Positions 5,320 to 14,862 are shown, counted from the stretch's first letter. The stretch is 16,500 bases of DNA from JABWBR01 sp036741235 (GCA_036741235.1 DAINSQ010000108.1:1-16500), one strand, 5' to 3'. The notes: generated by a model from the sequence alone, not told the origin. Program-made: numbers and translations.

Positions 5320-8013
5320 ATGAAAATTCGCATACTTCTTTCGATCGCCTTTCTTTTTGTATTGGCCTGGACGCAAGCCCAGACCGTATACGAAGACTTT
5401 GAGGGGGGCGCCGCCGACCTCAACTGGCAGGCCCTTGACGGCGTCTATGACGGCGTAGTGGATAACCCTTCGCCTAACGCCATTAACAACAGCGCCAAGT
5501 GCGGCTCTTACACCAAGTCAACTGAGCATTCTTACAGTTTATTTCTGGCGGAATTACCCGCCCCGATGGATTTATCCACCAACAACCAATTCCGGATTCA
5601 AATTTACACCTCGGCGCCTACCCAAATATTACTCAAACTCGAAGGCCCCGGCGGCTTTATCGAGGCCACCAAAAACATTGTAAACGCAGAAGTCTGGCAG
5701 GAATATGTTTTTGATTTTAGCGCTGCGGCAGGTAATACCGGCCTTACCAAGATCATCTTGTTTTTTGACCCGGGCGTGCAAACCAGCGGCGATACCTACC
5801 TCTTTGACAATATTGCCGCCTATCCCGCCGGCCCCTGCGCAGGCACGACGCCCATCGCTACGATTGTCGACGACTTTGAGTGCCAGCGCAATGCCGCTTA
5901 CGGCAGCGGTTGGGATGTCATCGTACCGATAGCTAACCCTGATCCTTCGGGCATTAATACCAGCGCGACTGTAGGCCAATACACCGACCCGCTTGACGAA
6001 TGGTCGGCATTAGTGGTGGACTACCAGAACCCGATGGACCTGAGCGTCAATAACTTTGTCAGCGTTAAAATCTGGTCGCCCAAATTGGGTAAAGTACTGC
6101 TTAAACTGGAAGGCGGCGCTTCTCCCCCCGCTGAGAAATTTATCGACGTTACAGAAATCAACAAATGGGTTGAATATTCGGCAGATTTTAGCGCCCAGGC
6201 CGGCGCCAGCCACCGCCGTATCGCTATTTTTTGCAATGCAGGCGTAACTGCCCAGGCGGGCGATGTCTACTATATCGACGATATCGAACGCAAACCCAAA
6301 CCCGAACCAGGCCCCATCGAAGACTTTGAACCCGATCCCAAATTGTTCTGGGAACCGCTCAACGGCGACCAGGCTGTGCACGGCACCTTTAACGGAGCTA
6401 TCAACAACCCCGATCAGAGCGGCGTCAATAGCAGCCCCAGGGTGGGTTCCTATACCAAAGGCAGCTCGATGTTTTCGGTGTTAACGGCATTGCTGCCCAG
6501 CGGTATCGATCTGAGCGAGTATCCCCAACTTAACTTGCAGGTGCGCGCACCGGCAGGCGCCTCTACCGTAACCCTCCAACTGGTGAGCGCTACGCAGGGT
6601 ATTGTCACTAAAACAGACAATATCACTACCCCGGGCGTTTGGGAAGAACTCAACTTCGACTTTACCGATTTTGACGATATCACCGACTTTGAGTCGATCA
6701 ACTTGTTGTTCGATGCCGGATCGGTTAACAACCTGACTTATTTGTTCGATAACCTCCGCCAGACCTCCAGCTCGGTTGATCCCTGCGAAGGCGTCGCGCC
6801 GATCTTTAACCTGCTCGACGACTTCGAGTGCCAGCGCAACGTGAACTATACCGGCGGCGCCGATCAACTTACTGTGGTAAATAACCCGGAGATTTCACTG
6901 GTCAACTCCAGCTTGAAAGTCGGTAAATACGCCGACCCGATGGATCCCTTGTCTGCCCTTGTGCTTGATTTCGGCCAACCCATTGACTTGTCTATCTACA
7001 ACCAGTTCAGATTCAAAGCCCGCTCAGCTCAAGCTGTACCTTTGATGGTGAAATTGGAAGGCGGTACCAGTCCCCAGGTTGAAATCTGGTCTGAAATTTC
7101 GGTCGTTGACGACTGGGTCCAGTACAACACCGACTTCAGCGCGCACGCCGGCGAAAACCACACCAGAGTAGCTATTTTCTTCAACGCAGGCGTGGATCAC
7201 AGTACTGCCGACGACTACTATATTGACGATATTCGCTGGCGCAGAGGCGATTATACGGCTTGCGTACTCAACTTCGAAACGCCCCTCGATTTGTTCCCGA
7301 ACTGGAAGTATTTCGCCAACGGCTCGGTGCCCGATGACGAACCGATCACCTATGCCGCCAACCCGGCGCCCGATGCGGTGAACTCCTCTTCGCAGGTAGC
7401 CGTATTTGTAGAAGGAACAGGCGGCGAGATCTTCGGCGGGGGCTATTCCAACCTCGAAGCGCCCATCGTATTGCCCGCCGGCAACCGCACAATGACCATG
7501 CACGTATGGATGGACCACGCCGCACGCGTCGTCTTTAAACTCGAAGGCGGCCCCAATAACGAGAACTCGGGCGACGTCTTTGCCGATTATACTACGCCCA
7601 ATCAATGGCAGGCTTTGAGTTGGGACTACTCGGGTATTCCCAATGTGCCTTATTCCCGTGTTGCCATGATCTTCGACTTCGACAATGTGCCTGCCGTTGA
7701 GAAAAATTACTACTTCGACAATATCGCAGTGGGAGGCGCTTCGTGTACGGTAACCGGCGTTAACGATATCAGCATCGAGCAACTGACCCTGATGCCCAAC
7801 CCGGCTACTCACGAACTGACAGTGGCCAATGCAGAGGAGATTCACCACTTCGAAGTGATCGACCTGATGGGCCGCCGCCTGTTGCTGGTTCAGTCTATGG
7901 GCCTGTATAACGCACCCATCGATATCAGCGACCTGGCCAAGGGCCTGTATATCCTGAATGGCTATAACCGCGACGGCGTCCTGATCGCCAATGGTAAGTT
8001 TGTGAAGGAATAG
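5320..8013 (+). CDS. Five-module jelly-roll, probably carbohydrate-binding, protein with T9SS sorting domain
   Basis: An 897-residue secreted protein with no recognised catalytic domain. A signal peptide (1-20, cleaved near TQA/Q) is followed by five related beta-rich modules of 150-166 residues, each opening with a DFE or NFE motif (D26, D185, D335, D500-501, N651). Each also holds a KLEGG-like strand and an (L/I)FDN or (Y)IDDI closing strand, a layout like galactose-binding/CBM jelly-rolls. Modules 2 and 4 share a longer opening: C173 or C489, then DDFECQRN. This implies an A-B-A'-B'-C order from duplication of a pair. The C-terminus (about 820-897, MPNPATH at 825-831) is a T9SS type A sorting domain. 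Lying 27 bp after a GH144 enzyme and before a second one, it most likely binds the same glucan at the cell surface. Binding is inferred from fold and context; the modules do not match a CBM family I can name. Confidence 0.8.
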   Translation: MKIRILLSIAFLFVLAWTQAQTVYEDFEGGAADLNWQALDGVYDGVVDNPSPNAINNSAKCGSYTKSTEHSYSLFLAELPAPMDLSTNNQFRIQIYTSAPTQILLKLEGPGGFIEATKNIVNAEVWQEYVFDFSAAAGNTGLTKIILFFDPGVQTSGDTYLFDNIAAYPAGPCAGTTPIATIVDDFECQRNAAYGSGWDVIVPIANPDPSGINTSATVGQYTDPLDEWSALVVDYQNPMDLSVNNFVSVKIWSPKLGKVLLKLEGGASPPAEKFIDVTEINKWVEYSADFSAQAGASHRRIAIFCNAGVTAQAGDVYYIDDIERKPKPEPGPIEDFEPDPKLFWEPLNGDQAVHGTFNGAINNPDQSGVNSSPRVGSYTKGSSMFSVLTALLPSGIDLSEYPQLNLQVRAPAGASTVTLQLVSATQGIVTKTDNITTPGVWEELNFDFTDFDDITDFESINLLFDAGSVNNLTYLFDNLRQTSSSVDPCEGVAPIFNLLDDFECQRNVNYTGGADQLTVVNNPEISLVNSSLKVGKYADPMDPLSALVLDFGQPIDLSIYNQFRFKARSAQAVPLMVKLEGGTSPQVEIWSEISVVDDWVQYNTDFSAHAGENHTRVAIFFNAGVDHSTADDYYIDDIRWRRGDYTACVLNFETPLDLFPNWKYFANGSVPDDEPITYAANPAPDAVNSSSQVAVFVEGTGGEIFGGGYSNLEAPIVLPAGNRTMTMHVWMDHAARVVFKLEGGPNNENSGDVFADYTTPNQWQALSWDYSGIPNVPYSRVAMIFDFDNVPAVEKNYYFDNIAVGGASCTVTGVNDISIEQLTLMPNPATHELTVANAEEIHHFEVIDLMGRRLLLVQSMGLYNAPIDISDLAKGLYILNGYNRDGVLIANGKFVKE

Positions 8014-8168
8014 AGGAGGTAGTTGTAGGTTGTGGGTTGTCGGTTGTCAGTTCGTTTATAGGTTTATGAGTTTATAGGTTTATGAATAAAAGTGGACTGT
8101 AAACCTGTATACAGAAACCTACAACCTACAACCTACAACCTACAACCCACAAGCCACAACCCACAGCC
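8014..8168. repeat. Complementary 7-bp tandem arrays flanking an 8-bp array
   Basis: The gap is mostly tandem repeats. Four ttgtNgg-type heptamers fill 8023-8050, four tttatagg/tttatgag octamers 8055-8086, and seven acctaca/acccaca heptamers 8117-8165. The right array is the complement of the left one (ttgtagg against cctacaa, ttgtggg against cccacaa). The transcript could therefore form a long stem in several registers with a loop of about 65 nt. The right array ends 3 bp before the ATG of the next gene and replaces any normal ribosome-binding region. Confidence 0.85.
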
Positions 8169-9575
8169 ATGAACAGATGGTTATTTGCAGCGCTCATAGC
8201 GGCGCTAATACCGGTCAACGCCTGTCGCCGGCAGGCGCTTGTAAACGGTCCGCATCAAGGAAAGGAGACGTCGTCGATCGTGCCGTTTCATCTAGACACC
8301 TTGCAACGCCGAACCTTTCATTACTTCTGGGATCTGGCCCTGCCCGGCAATCTCCAGACTCCAGACCGCTACCCTACGTTAACTTTTTCCAGTATTGCCG
8401 CTACCGGCTTTGGCCTCACCTCCTATCTGGTGGGCGTCGAGCGCGGATTTATTACGCGCGATCAGGCAGCCCAGCGCGTGCTCGGCACGCTGGAGGTGCT
8501 CGCTTCGCTGCCGCAGGGCGACGCCCGCACGGGCGTGAGCGGCTACAAAGGTTTTTTCTATCACTTTCTTACGCTCGACAACGCATTGCGCTTCAAAGAA
8601 GTAGAGCTTTCTACCATCGATACAGGCTTGTTGATGGCCGGCATTCTCAGCGCAATGAGTTATTTCGACGGCAATAACGAAACTGAACGAAAGATCAGAG
8701 AAAAAGCCGATTGGCTGTATCGCAGAGTAGAGTGGGACTGGGCCCTCAACGAAAAAGGCAACCTCTCTATGGGCTGGCATCCTGAAACCGGATTCCTGAA
8801 AAGCGAATGGATCGGCTACAATGAAGCCATGGTATTGCTGATCATGGCTATGGGGTCGCCAACCCATCCTATTCCCGCCAGTTGCTGGGATAACTGGTGC
8901 CGCCCCTACCAGTGGAGTAACTTCGAAGGCCAGGATCACGTGAATTTCGACCCCCTGTTTGGGCATCAATATAGTCATATGTATATTGATTTCAGGGGTA
9001 TCCAGGACGAATACATGCGCCAAAAGGGTATCGATTATTTTGAAAACAGCCGTCGCGCTACCTTGTCTAACCGCGCCTATTGTATCCGCAATCCCGGCCG
9101 GTTTAAAGATTACGGCCCTGATATATGGGGTTTGACCGCCTGCGACGGGCCCTACAACGGGCAACAACTCTACAACGGTAAAATGACGCAGTTTTACGAG
9201 TACGGCGCCAGGGGCGCTTGCAACATCCAGATTGTCGACGACGGCACCATTGCCCCTACTGCGGCGGGCGGGTCGCTGCCGTTTGCGCCCGAAGTGTGTT
9301 TGCCCGCACTCGAAACGATGTGGAATAAATATCATCAAGATTTGATAGGTACTTATGGTTTTAAAGACGCCTTTAATCCCAGCTTTACCTTCAAACCCGG
9401 AACGGAAAACGGCTGGTTTGACGTCGATTACCTGGGCATCGACCAGGGGCCTATCGTCATTCAGATCGCCAATTATCAAGACGAACTGGTGTGGAATTTG
9501 ATGAAAAAAAATCCCTACATCGTCAGTGGACTTAAAAAAGCCGGCTTTAGGGGCGGTTGGCTGCAAAAACAGTAA
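8169..9575 (+). CDS. PF10091/GH144-like glycoside hydrolase, lipoprotein
   Basis: A 468-residue lipoprotein: hydrophobic N-terminus with a plausible lipobox (PVNAC, C19), then a single PF10091 catalytic domain (about 40-460) with no FN3 or T9SS tail. Family marks include GFGLTSYLVGVERGFI, PLFGHQYSHMYIDFRG, NRAYCIRNP, WGLTACDGP and the closing GIDQGPIVIQIANY. At the place of the first enzyme's acidic cluster it reads E144-V-E146-L-S148-T-I-D151, so the two downstream acids are S148 and D151 rather than D and E. The second acid is kept as E219 in GYNEAM. It thus belongs to a different PF10091 subgroup from the 3412-5292 enzyme, and may act on oligosaccharides, attack from chain ends, or take another beta-glucan. 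No Bacteroidetes lipoprotein export signal follows the cysteine, so a periplasm-facing location is possible. The GH3 gene follows after 21 bp. Confidence 0.88.
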   Translation: MNRWLFAALIAALIPVNACRRQALVNGPHQGKETSSIVPFHLDTLQRRTFHYFWDLALPGNLQTPDRYPTLTFSSIAATGFGLTSYLVGVERGFITRDQAAQRVLGTLEVLASLPQGDARTGVSGYKGFFYHFLTLDNALRFKEVELSTIDTGLLMAGILSAMSYFDGNNETERKIREKADWLYRRVEWDWALNEKGNLSMGWHPETGFLKSEWIGYNEAMVLLIMAMGSPTHPIPASCWDNWCRPYQWSNFEGQDHVNFDPLFGHQYSHMYIDFRGIQDEYMRQKGIDYFENSRRATLSNRAYCIRNPGRFKDYGPDIWGLTACDGPYNGQQLYNGKMTQFYEYGARGACNIQIVDDGTIAPTAAGGSLPFAPEVCLPALETMWNKYHQDLIGTYGFKDAFNPSFTFKPGTENGWFDVDYLGIDQGPIVIQIANYQDELVWNLMKKNPYIVSGLKKAGFRGGWLQKQ

Positions 9576-9596
9576 TATTATTTTAAACGACTTCTT

Positions 9597-11846
9597 ATGA
9601 AAATACTCAAATACCTGCGCCTGCCGGCATTGCTTGTCGTCGCTTTTTTGATCAATGTTTTTGCCGTTGAGCGCGACATGCTCACCGACCCGCCTAAAGG
9701 CAAAACAATAGCTGAGAAAATCGACTCGGTGCTGGCCAAAATGACCCTCGAAGAAAAAATCGGCCAGCTTACGTTGTTTACCAGCGACTGGGATGTGACG
9801 GGGCCTACTGTGCGGGAAAACTACAAGGCCGATATCAAATCGGGTAGGGTAGGGGCCATCTTTAATGCGCATACCGCCGCCTTCAACCGCGAATTACAGC
9901 GTTTGGCAGTTGAAGAAACCCGGTTGGGTATTCCGCTATTGTTTGGCTATGACGTCATTCACGGCTACAAAACGATTTTTCCCGTTCCGCTTGGCGAATC
10001 GGCCAGTTGGGACCTGGCGGCCATCGAGCAATCGGCCAGGGTTGCCGCTGTTGAAGCTTCTGCTGCCGGGCTGCACTGGACTTTTGCCCCGATGGTTGAC
10101 ATCGCCCGCGACCCGCGCTGGGGGCGCATCGTGGAGGGCTCGGGCGAAGATACTTACCTGAGCAGTGTGATTGCCGCCGCCAGGGTGAAAGGTTTTCAGG
10201 GCAACAACCTCGCCGCCGTCAATACGCTGGCGGCCTGCGTGAAACACTATGCCGCCTATGGCGCCGCCCAGGCAGGCCGCGATTACCACACCGTTGATAT
10301 GTCGGAGCGCGTCCTGCGCGAAGTTTATCTGCCGCCATTTAAAGCCGCCAAAGATGCGGGCGTCAGGACCTTCATGACCTCCTTCAACGAACTCGACGGC
10401 GTACCCGCCTCTGCCAACAAGTTTTTGCTCACCGATATCCTGCGCAAGGAGTGGGGCTTCGACGGTTTTGTGGTAACAGATTATACTTCTATGAATGAAA
10501 TGGTGCAACACGGCACCTCCGCCAACCTCAAAGATGCCGGCGAACAGTCCATAAATGCCGGCGTTGACATGGACATGCAGGGCGCTGTGTTTTATAACCA
10601 CCTCGCCCAATCCGTTAAGGAAGGCAAAGTCAGCGTAAAAACGATTGACGAAGCCGTGCGTCGCGTATTGCGCATCAAATTTGAACTCGGACTTTTTGAC
10701 GATCCCTATCGCTATAGCAACGAAGAACGAGAGCGCAAGCTCATCATGTCGACTGAGCATCAAGACATTGCGCGCGACGTATCGCGCAAGTCTATCGTTC
10801 TGCTCAAAAACGAACGCCAGATATTGCCGCTTAATAAATCGATCGGTACGCTGGCCGTTGTGGGGCCGTTGGCTGACAACAAAAGCGAATTGATCGGCTC
10901 CTGGAGCGCCGCCGGCGACTATACCAGGTCGGTGAGCCTGCTGGAAGGTATCAAAGCCAAAATCGGGGCAAATACCTCCATATTGCATGTAAAAGGCTGC
11001 GACATTGAAGGCAACGACAGAAGCGGTTTTGAGGCCGCCCTCGTCGCCGCTGCCAAAGCCGACGCCGTTGTGCTCGCCATTGGCGAAAAAGCCCAGATGA
11101 GCGGAGAAGCAGCCAGTAGAACATCCATTGAACTGCCGGGCCTTCAGCAGGAACTGGTCAATGTTTTGGCAGCAACCGGCAAACCCCTGGTCGTTGTGCT
11201 GATGAACGGCAGGCCGCTGGCTATCCCCGAATTACACGACAAAGCCAACGCAATACTCGAAACCTGGTTTCTGGGTACCCAGGCCGGCAACGCCATCGCC
11301 GATGTGCTGTTTGGCGATTATAATCCTTCCGGTAAATTGCCCGTGACTTTCCCCCGCAACCTGGGTCAGGTCCCCATTTTTTATAATATGAAAAATACGG
11401 GCAGGCCGATGAATCCCAATGACAAATACACCAGCAAATACATCGATTCGCCCAATACGCCTTTGTATCCGTTTGGTTATGGACTGAGCTATACGACTTT
11501 TAAATATGATGCGCCTGCTGTTAGTAAAAAGAGCTTTTCTGCCGGCGAACAGGTGAAGGTATCGGTAACCATAACCAATACCGGCAGCCGCGACGGCGAG
11601 GAGGTAGTTCAATTGTATGTACGAGACCTCGTGGGAAGCGTCACCCGTCCGGTAAAAGAACTCAAGGATTTTCGTAAAATTATGTTGCGCGCCGGCGAGA
11701 AAAAAGAAGTGGTTTTTACGCTCGCTGCCGATCAGCTCAAATTTTACAACCAACAAATGAAATGGGTAGCCGAACCCGGCGAATTTGACGTCATGGTGGG
11801 CGGTAATTCCGCTGAGGTGCAATCGGTTAGGATCACATTGAAATAA
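9597..11846 (+). CDS. Glycoside hydrolase family 3 beta-glucosidase (BglX type)
   Basis: A 749-residue exported enzyme that removes glucose from the non-reducing end of beta-gluco-oligosaccharides. A signal peptide (1-23) precedes the GH3 barrel domain (about 36-375), with sugar-binding D119 (GYDVIHG) and K216-H217 and the nucleophile D295 in VVTDYTSMNEM. The GH3 C-terminal alpha/beta domain (about 396-630) follows, with probable acid/base E504 in SGEAASRT, then the Fn3-like domain (about 648-745) behind YPFGYGLSYT (624-633). Length and order match BglX. Next to GH144-type enzymes, a sophorose or sophoro-oligosaccharide substrate is likely, since GH3 enzymes in known beta-1,2-glucan loci have this preference; the sequence alone does not prove linkage. 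Gaps are 21 bp upstream and 19 bp to SusC downstream. Confidence 0.96.
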   Translation: MKILKYLRLPALLVVAFLINVFAVERDMLTDPPKGKTIAEKIDSVLAKMTLEEKIGQLTLFTSDWDVTGPTVRENYKADIKSGRVGAIFNAHTAAFNRELQRLAVEETRLGIPLLFGYDVIHGYKTIFPVPLGESASWDLAAIEQSARVAAVEASAAGLHWTFAPMVDIARDPRWGRIVEGSGEDTYLSSVIAAARVKGFQGNNLAAVNTLAACVKHYAAYGAAQAGRDYHTVDMSERVLREVYLPPFKAAKDAGVRTFMTSFNELDGVPASANKFLLTDILRKEWGFDGFVVTDYTSMNEMVQHGTSANLKDAGEQSINAGVDMDMQGAVFYNHLAQSVKEGKVSVKTIDEAVRRVLRIKFELGLFDDPYRYSNEERERKLIMSTEHQDIARDVSRKSIVLLKNERQILPLNKSIGTLAVVGPLADNKSELIGSWSAAGDYTRSVSLLEGIKAKIGANTSILHVKGCDIEGNDRSGFEAALVAAAKADAVVLAIGEKAQMSGEAASRTSIELPGLQQELVNVLAATGKPLVVVLMNGRPLAIPELHDKANAILETWFLGTQAGNAIADVLFGDYNPSGKLPVTFPRNLGQVPIFYNMKNTGRPMNPNDKYTSKYIDSPNTPLYPFGYGLSYTTFKYDAPAVSKKSFSAGEQVKVSVTITNTGSRDGEEVVQLYVRDLVGSVTRPVKELKDFRKIMLRAGEKKEVVFTLAADQLKFYNQQMKWVAEPGEFDVMVGGNSAEVQSVRITLK

Positions 11847-11865
11847 CCAACTAAAACAACGAACT

Positions 11866-14862
11866 ATGCTTAAAGTCACGACCCTTAGATCAGCCGCTGT
11901 GATATGGCTGCTGCTGACGGCCTGGGCGCTGCAAGCCCAGGTAACGGTAAAGGGGATGATCACCGATGACGCACACGAACCGCTCATCGGCGTCAATGTC
12001 CTGATCAAAAACTCGACATCGGGCACCGTGTCCGAAATCGACGGTTCTTTCCAGTTGGAGGTCCCCAATCCTTATGTCACACTCGTGTTTTCCTACGTGG
12101 GCTATAGCACGCAGGAAGTAGCGCTTAAAGGTCAAACCACGCTGGAAGTGACGCTGAGCGAAGGGAGCCAACTGCTCAATGAAGTTGTAGTAGTCGGCTA
12201 CGGCACCCAGCGCAAAAGCGACGTGACGGGGTCGGTGGCCAGCGTGAAGTCTGAAGATATTCAAAAAATCGCCACCTCCAGCGTCACCCAGGCCCTGCAG
12301 GGCAAAGTCGCCGGCGTGCAGGTGACCGCCTCCTCGGGCCGGCCCGGCGACGGCGCCGTGGTGCGCGTGCGCGGCGTAGGTACGTTCAACGGCGCTGCGC
12401 CTATTTATGTCGTTGACGGAGTGATATTGGACAATATGGACTTTCTCAACCCCAGCGATATCGAAAGCGTGGAAGTGCTAAAAGATGCCTCCGCTGCGGC
12501 TATCTACGGCACGCGCGGCGCCAACGGCGTAATTATGGTGACCACCAAAAAAGGGCGGCAGAGCGAAAAAACTCACTTTAGCCTCAATAGCTATGTGGGT
12601 TCGCAACAGGTAGCCCAAAAAATCGACCTGGTCAACGCTCGTGATTATGCCCAGCTCTCCAACGAGGCGGCCATGAATACCGGCACGCCTAAACCATTTG
12701 CCGACCCTGATGCCTTGGGAGAAGGCACCGACTGGCAGGATGTCATTTTCCGCGAGGCGATAATCCAGAACTACAACCTGTCGGCAAGCGGCGGTAATGA
12801 AAAAATGCTCTTCAATATCAGCGCCGACGTTTTCCGCCAGGAAGGTATCGTGCGCAGTTCCTACTTCAACCGCTATTCTTTCCGCGCCAATAATGAGTAC
12901 CGGCTGACCAAAGACCTCAAAATCGGCCACAACCTCATGTACCAGTTTACCGATAATAACGTGGAACCAGGCGGCATTCTTTTTACGGCTTATACCGCCG
13001 ACCCCACTGTGCCGGCACGCGATTCCGCCGGCAATTTCGGCAATACGTCTAACCGCTCCAATGTGAGCAACCCGGCGGCCCAGCTCGAATACAACGACTA
13101 CAACAGAGGTTATGCCCAGCAACTCATCGGCAACGTATTCGGCGAGGTGTATTTTTTGCAAAATTTTACTTTTCGCAGCACTTTCAACTTTTCAATGGGC
13201 AATTCGCGGGGAAAAAGCTTCACCCCCGAATTTTTTGTCAACGACAAGCAGTTTAACCCGGAAAGCATCCTGAGCGTTTCGCTTAACCGCTCGCGCGACT
13301 GGCAGTGGGAAAATACCCTGACTTACTCCAAGGCCTGGGACCTCCACCGCGTAACCGCCCTGGCAGGTTTGACCTCGCAAGCCCGTGAATTTGAAAACTG
13401 GGGCGGCTCCCGCCGCCGACTCGTTGGCGACGGCGAGGAATTTTATTACCTCAATGCCGGCGATGTGGAAACCCAGACCAATTTTAACGGCGCTTCGCAG
13501 GAAAAGTACTACTCGTATCTCTTCCGCCTCAACTATGCTTTCAAAGACCGCTACGTGCTCACCGGCTCGTTCCGCCGCGACGGCTCGTCGAAGTTCGGCA
13601 GTGAAAGACGTTTTGGCGACTTTATGTCGGTTGCAGCCGCCTGGCGCGTCATAGAGGAGTCCTTCATGCGCAACCAGGATTTTATCACCAACCTGAAACT
13701 GCGCTTCAGCTGGGGCGTATTGGGCAACGATAAAATACCCTATACATCAGCTATTCCTACCGTTACGGGCAACCTCAACGCAGTCTTCGGCGTCAATGAA
13801 AACCTGTTGTTTGGCGCTACGCCGACACGCCTTGCCAACCGGTTTCTGCAGTGGGAGGAATCTACTACCACTAATATAGGTATCGATTTGGGCGTGTTGA
13901 ATAACAGACTGACGCTTGAATTGGACCGCTATATCCGCCGTACTTATGATATCCTGTTGCCCGTGCCTATTCCCGATTATGTAGGTTCTGAAGGCGATCC
14001 GTACGTCAATGCCGCCGATATCGAAAACCGGGGCTGGGAGCTTACGCTCAACTGGCGCGACCGCCTGGGTAAAGTGGCCTATCACATCGGCGGCGTTGGG
14101 TCGTACAACAAAAACGAGGTATTATCGCTGGGTACCGGCAACGAGGCCCTCATCGGCGGCAGCGTCTCCGGGGGCGGTTTTGCCACCAGGTCTGAAGTTG
14201 GCGCCCCCATCGGTTCTTATTTCGGCTACCAGGTGGTGGGCATTTACCAAAACCAGGCCGACCTCGACAACTTCCCCAAGCGCGGCGATGAAAAACCCGG
14301 CGATCTGCGCTTCGCCGATACCAACGGCGACGGCATTATCAGCACCGACGACCGCGTTTTCATTGGAAATGCATTGCCCGACTACATCTACGGCTTCAAC
14401 GCCGGTATCGAAGTGGCAGGCATCGACTTTACCGTCGACTTCAACGGGGTAGCCGGCAATGAACTCTATAATGCCAAAAAAATGGACCGCTTTTTCGGCG
14501 TAACCAATTTCGAGACCAGCTTCCTTGACCGCTGGAACGGAGAAAATACCAGTAATACAGAACCGCGGGTTACCAACGGCGGCTATCCCAATTATGCCGT
14601 GTCGGAACGCTTTATTGAAAGCGGCGCTTTCCTGCGCCTGCGCAGCCTGATGCTGGGGTATACCCTGCCGGAATCACTGCTCGGCAAAGTGAAAATCGAA
14701 CGCCTGCGCATTTATTTCAGCGCAACCAACCCCTTCACCTGGTCGGACTACAGCGGCTACTCGCCCGAAGTGACCAGCGAAGATGCCCTCAATAATGGTA
14801 TCGACAGGGGAGTTTATCCGGTAGCCAAGATTTTTACTATTGGCATAAATGCCGGTTTTTAA
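11866..14862 (+). CDS. SusC/RagA family TonB-dependent outer-membrane transporter
   Basis: A 998-residue outer-membrane barrel that imports oligosaccharides with its SusD partner, powered by TonB-ExbBD. It has a signal peptide (1-24, LQA before Q25), a carboxypeptidase-regulatory-like domain (about 26-100), a TonB-box segment NEVVVVGYGTQ (105-115), a plug domain (about 118-230, with VRVRGVGTFNG, PIYVVDGV and the SusC signature of the DASAAAIYGTRGANGVIMVTTKKG type), and a 22-strand barrel ending in IFTIGINAGF with C-terminal phenylalanine. No N-terminal STN domain is present, so it lacks the usual trans-envelope sigma/anti-sigma signalling extension. The susD-like gene follows after 30 bp. Confidence 0.97.
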   Translation: MLKVTTLRSAAVIWLLLTAWALQAQVTVKGMITDDAHEPLIGVNVLIKNSTSGTVSEIDGSFQLEVPNPYVTLVFSYVGYSTQEVALKGQTTLEVTLSEGSQLLNEVVVVGYGTQRKSDVTGSVASVKSEDIQKIATSSVTQALQGKVAGVQVTASSGRPGDGAVVRVRGVGTFNGAAPIYVVDGVILDNMDFLNPSDIESVEVLKDASAAAIYGTRGANGVIMVTTKKGRQSEKTHFSLNSYVGSQQVAQKIDLVNARDYAQLSNEAAMNTGTPKPFADPDALGEGTDWQDVIFREAIIQNYNLSASGGNEKMLFNISADVFRQEGIVRSSYFNRYSFRANNEYRLTKDLKIGHNLMYQFTDNNVEPGGILFTAYTADPTVPARDSAGNFGNTSNRSNVSNPAAQLEYNDYNRGYAQQLIGNVFGEVYFLQNFTFRSTFNFSMGNSRGKSFTPEFFVNDKQFNPESILSVSLNRSRDWQWENTLTYSKAWDLHRVTALAGLTSQAREFENWGGSRRRLVGDGEEFYYLNAGDVETQTNFNGASQEKYYSYLFRLNYAFKDRYVLTGSFRRDGSSKFGSERRFGDFMSVAAAWRVIEESFMRNQDFITNLKLRFSWGVLGNDKIPYTSAIPTVTGNLNAVFGVNENLLFGATPTRLANRFLQWEESTTTNIGIDLGVLNNRLTLELDRYIRRTYDILLPVPIPDYVGSEGDPYVNAADIENRGWELTLNWRDRLGKVAYHIGGVGSYNKNEVLSLGTGNEALIGGSVSGGGFATRSEVGAPIGSYFGYQVVGIYQNQADLDNFPKRGDEKPGDLRFADTNGDGIISTDDRVFIGNALPDYIYGFNAGIEVAGIDFTVDFNGVAGNELYNAKKMDRFFGVTNFETSFLDRWNGENTSNTEPRVTNGGYPNYAVSERFIESGAFLRLRSLMLGYTLPESLLGKVKIERLRIYFSATNPFTWSDYSGYSPEVTSEDALNNGIDRGVYPVAKIFTIGINAGF

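Noticed and set aside
8117..8165. CRISPR-like array
   Set aside because: Units are 7 bp and contiguous with no unique spacers; no cas genes are present. The same holds for the arrays at 51-143 and 16387-16500.
8379..9872. 497-residue open frame on the minus strand opposite the second glucanase and the start of the GH3 gene
   Set aside because: It is antisense to two clear enzymes, its protein shows no domain or motif, and long mirror frames are common opposite GC-rich genes.
9936..10988. 350-residue minus-strand open frame opposite the GH3 gene
   Set aside because: Antisense shadow; the plus strand encodes the GH3 catalytic residues here.
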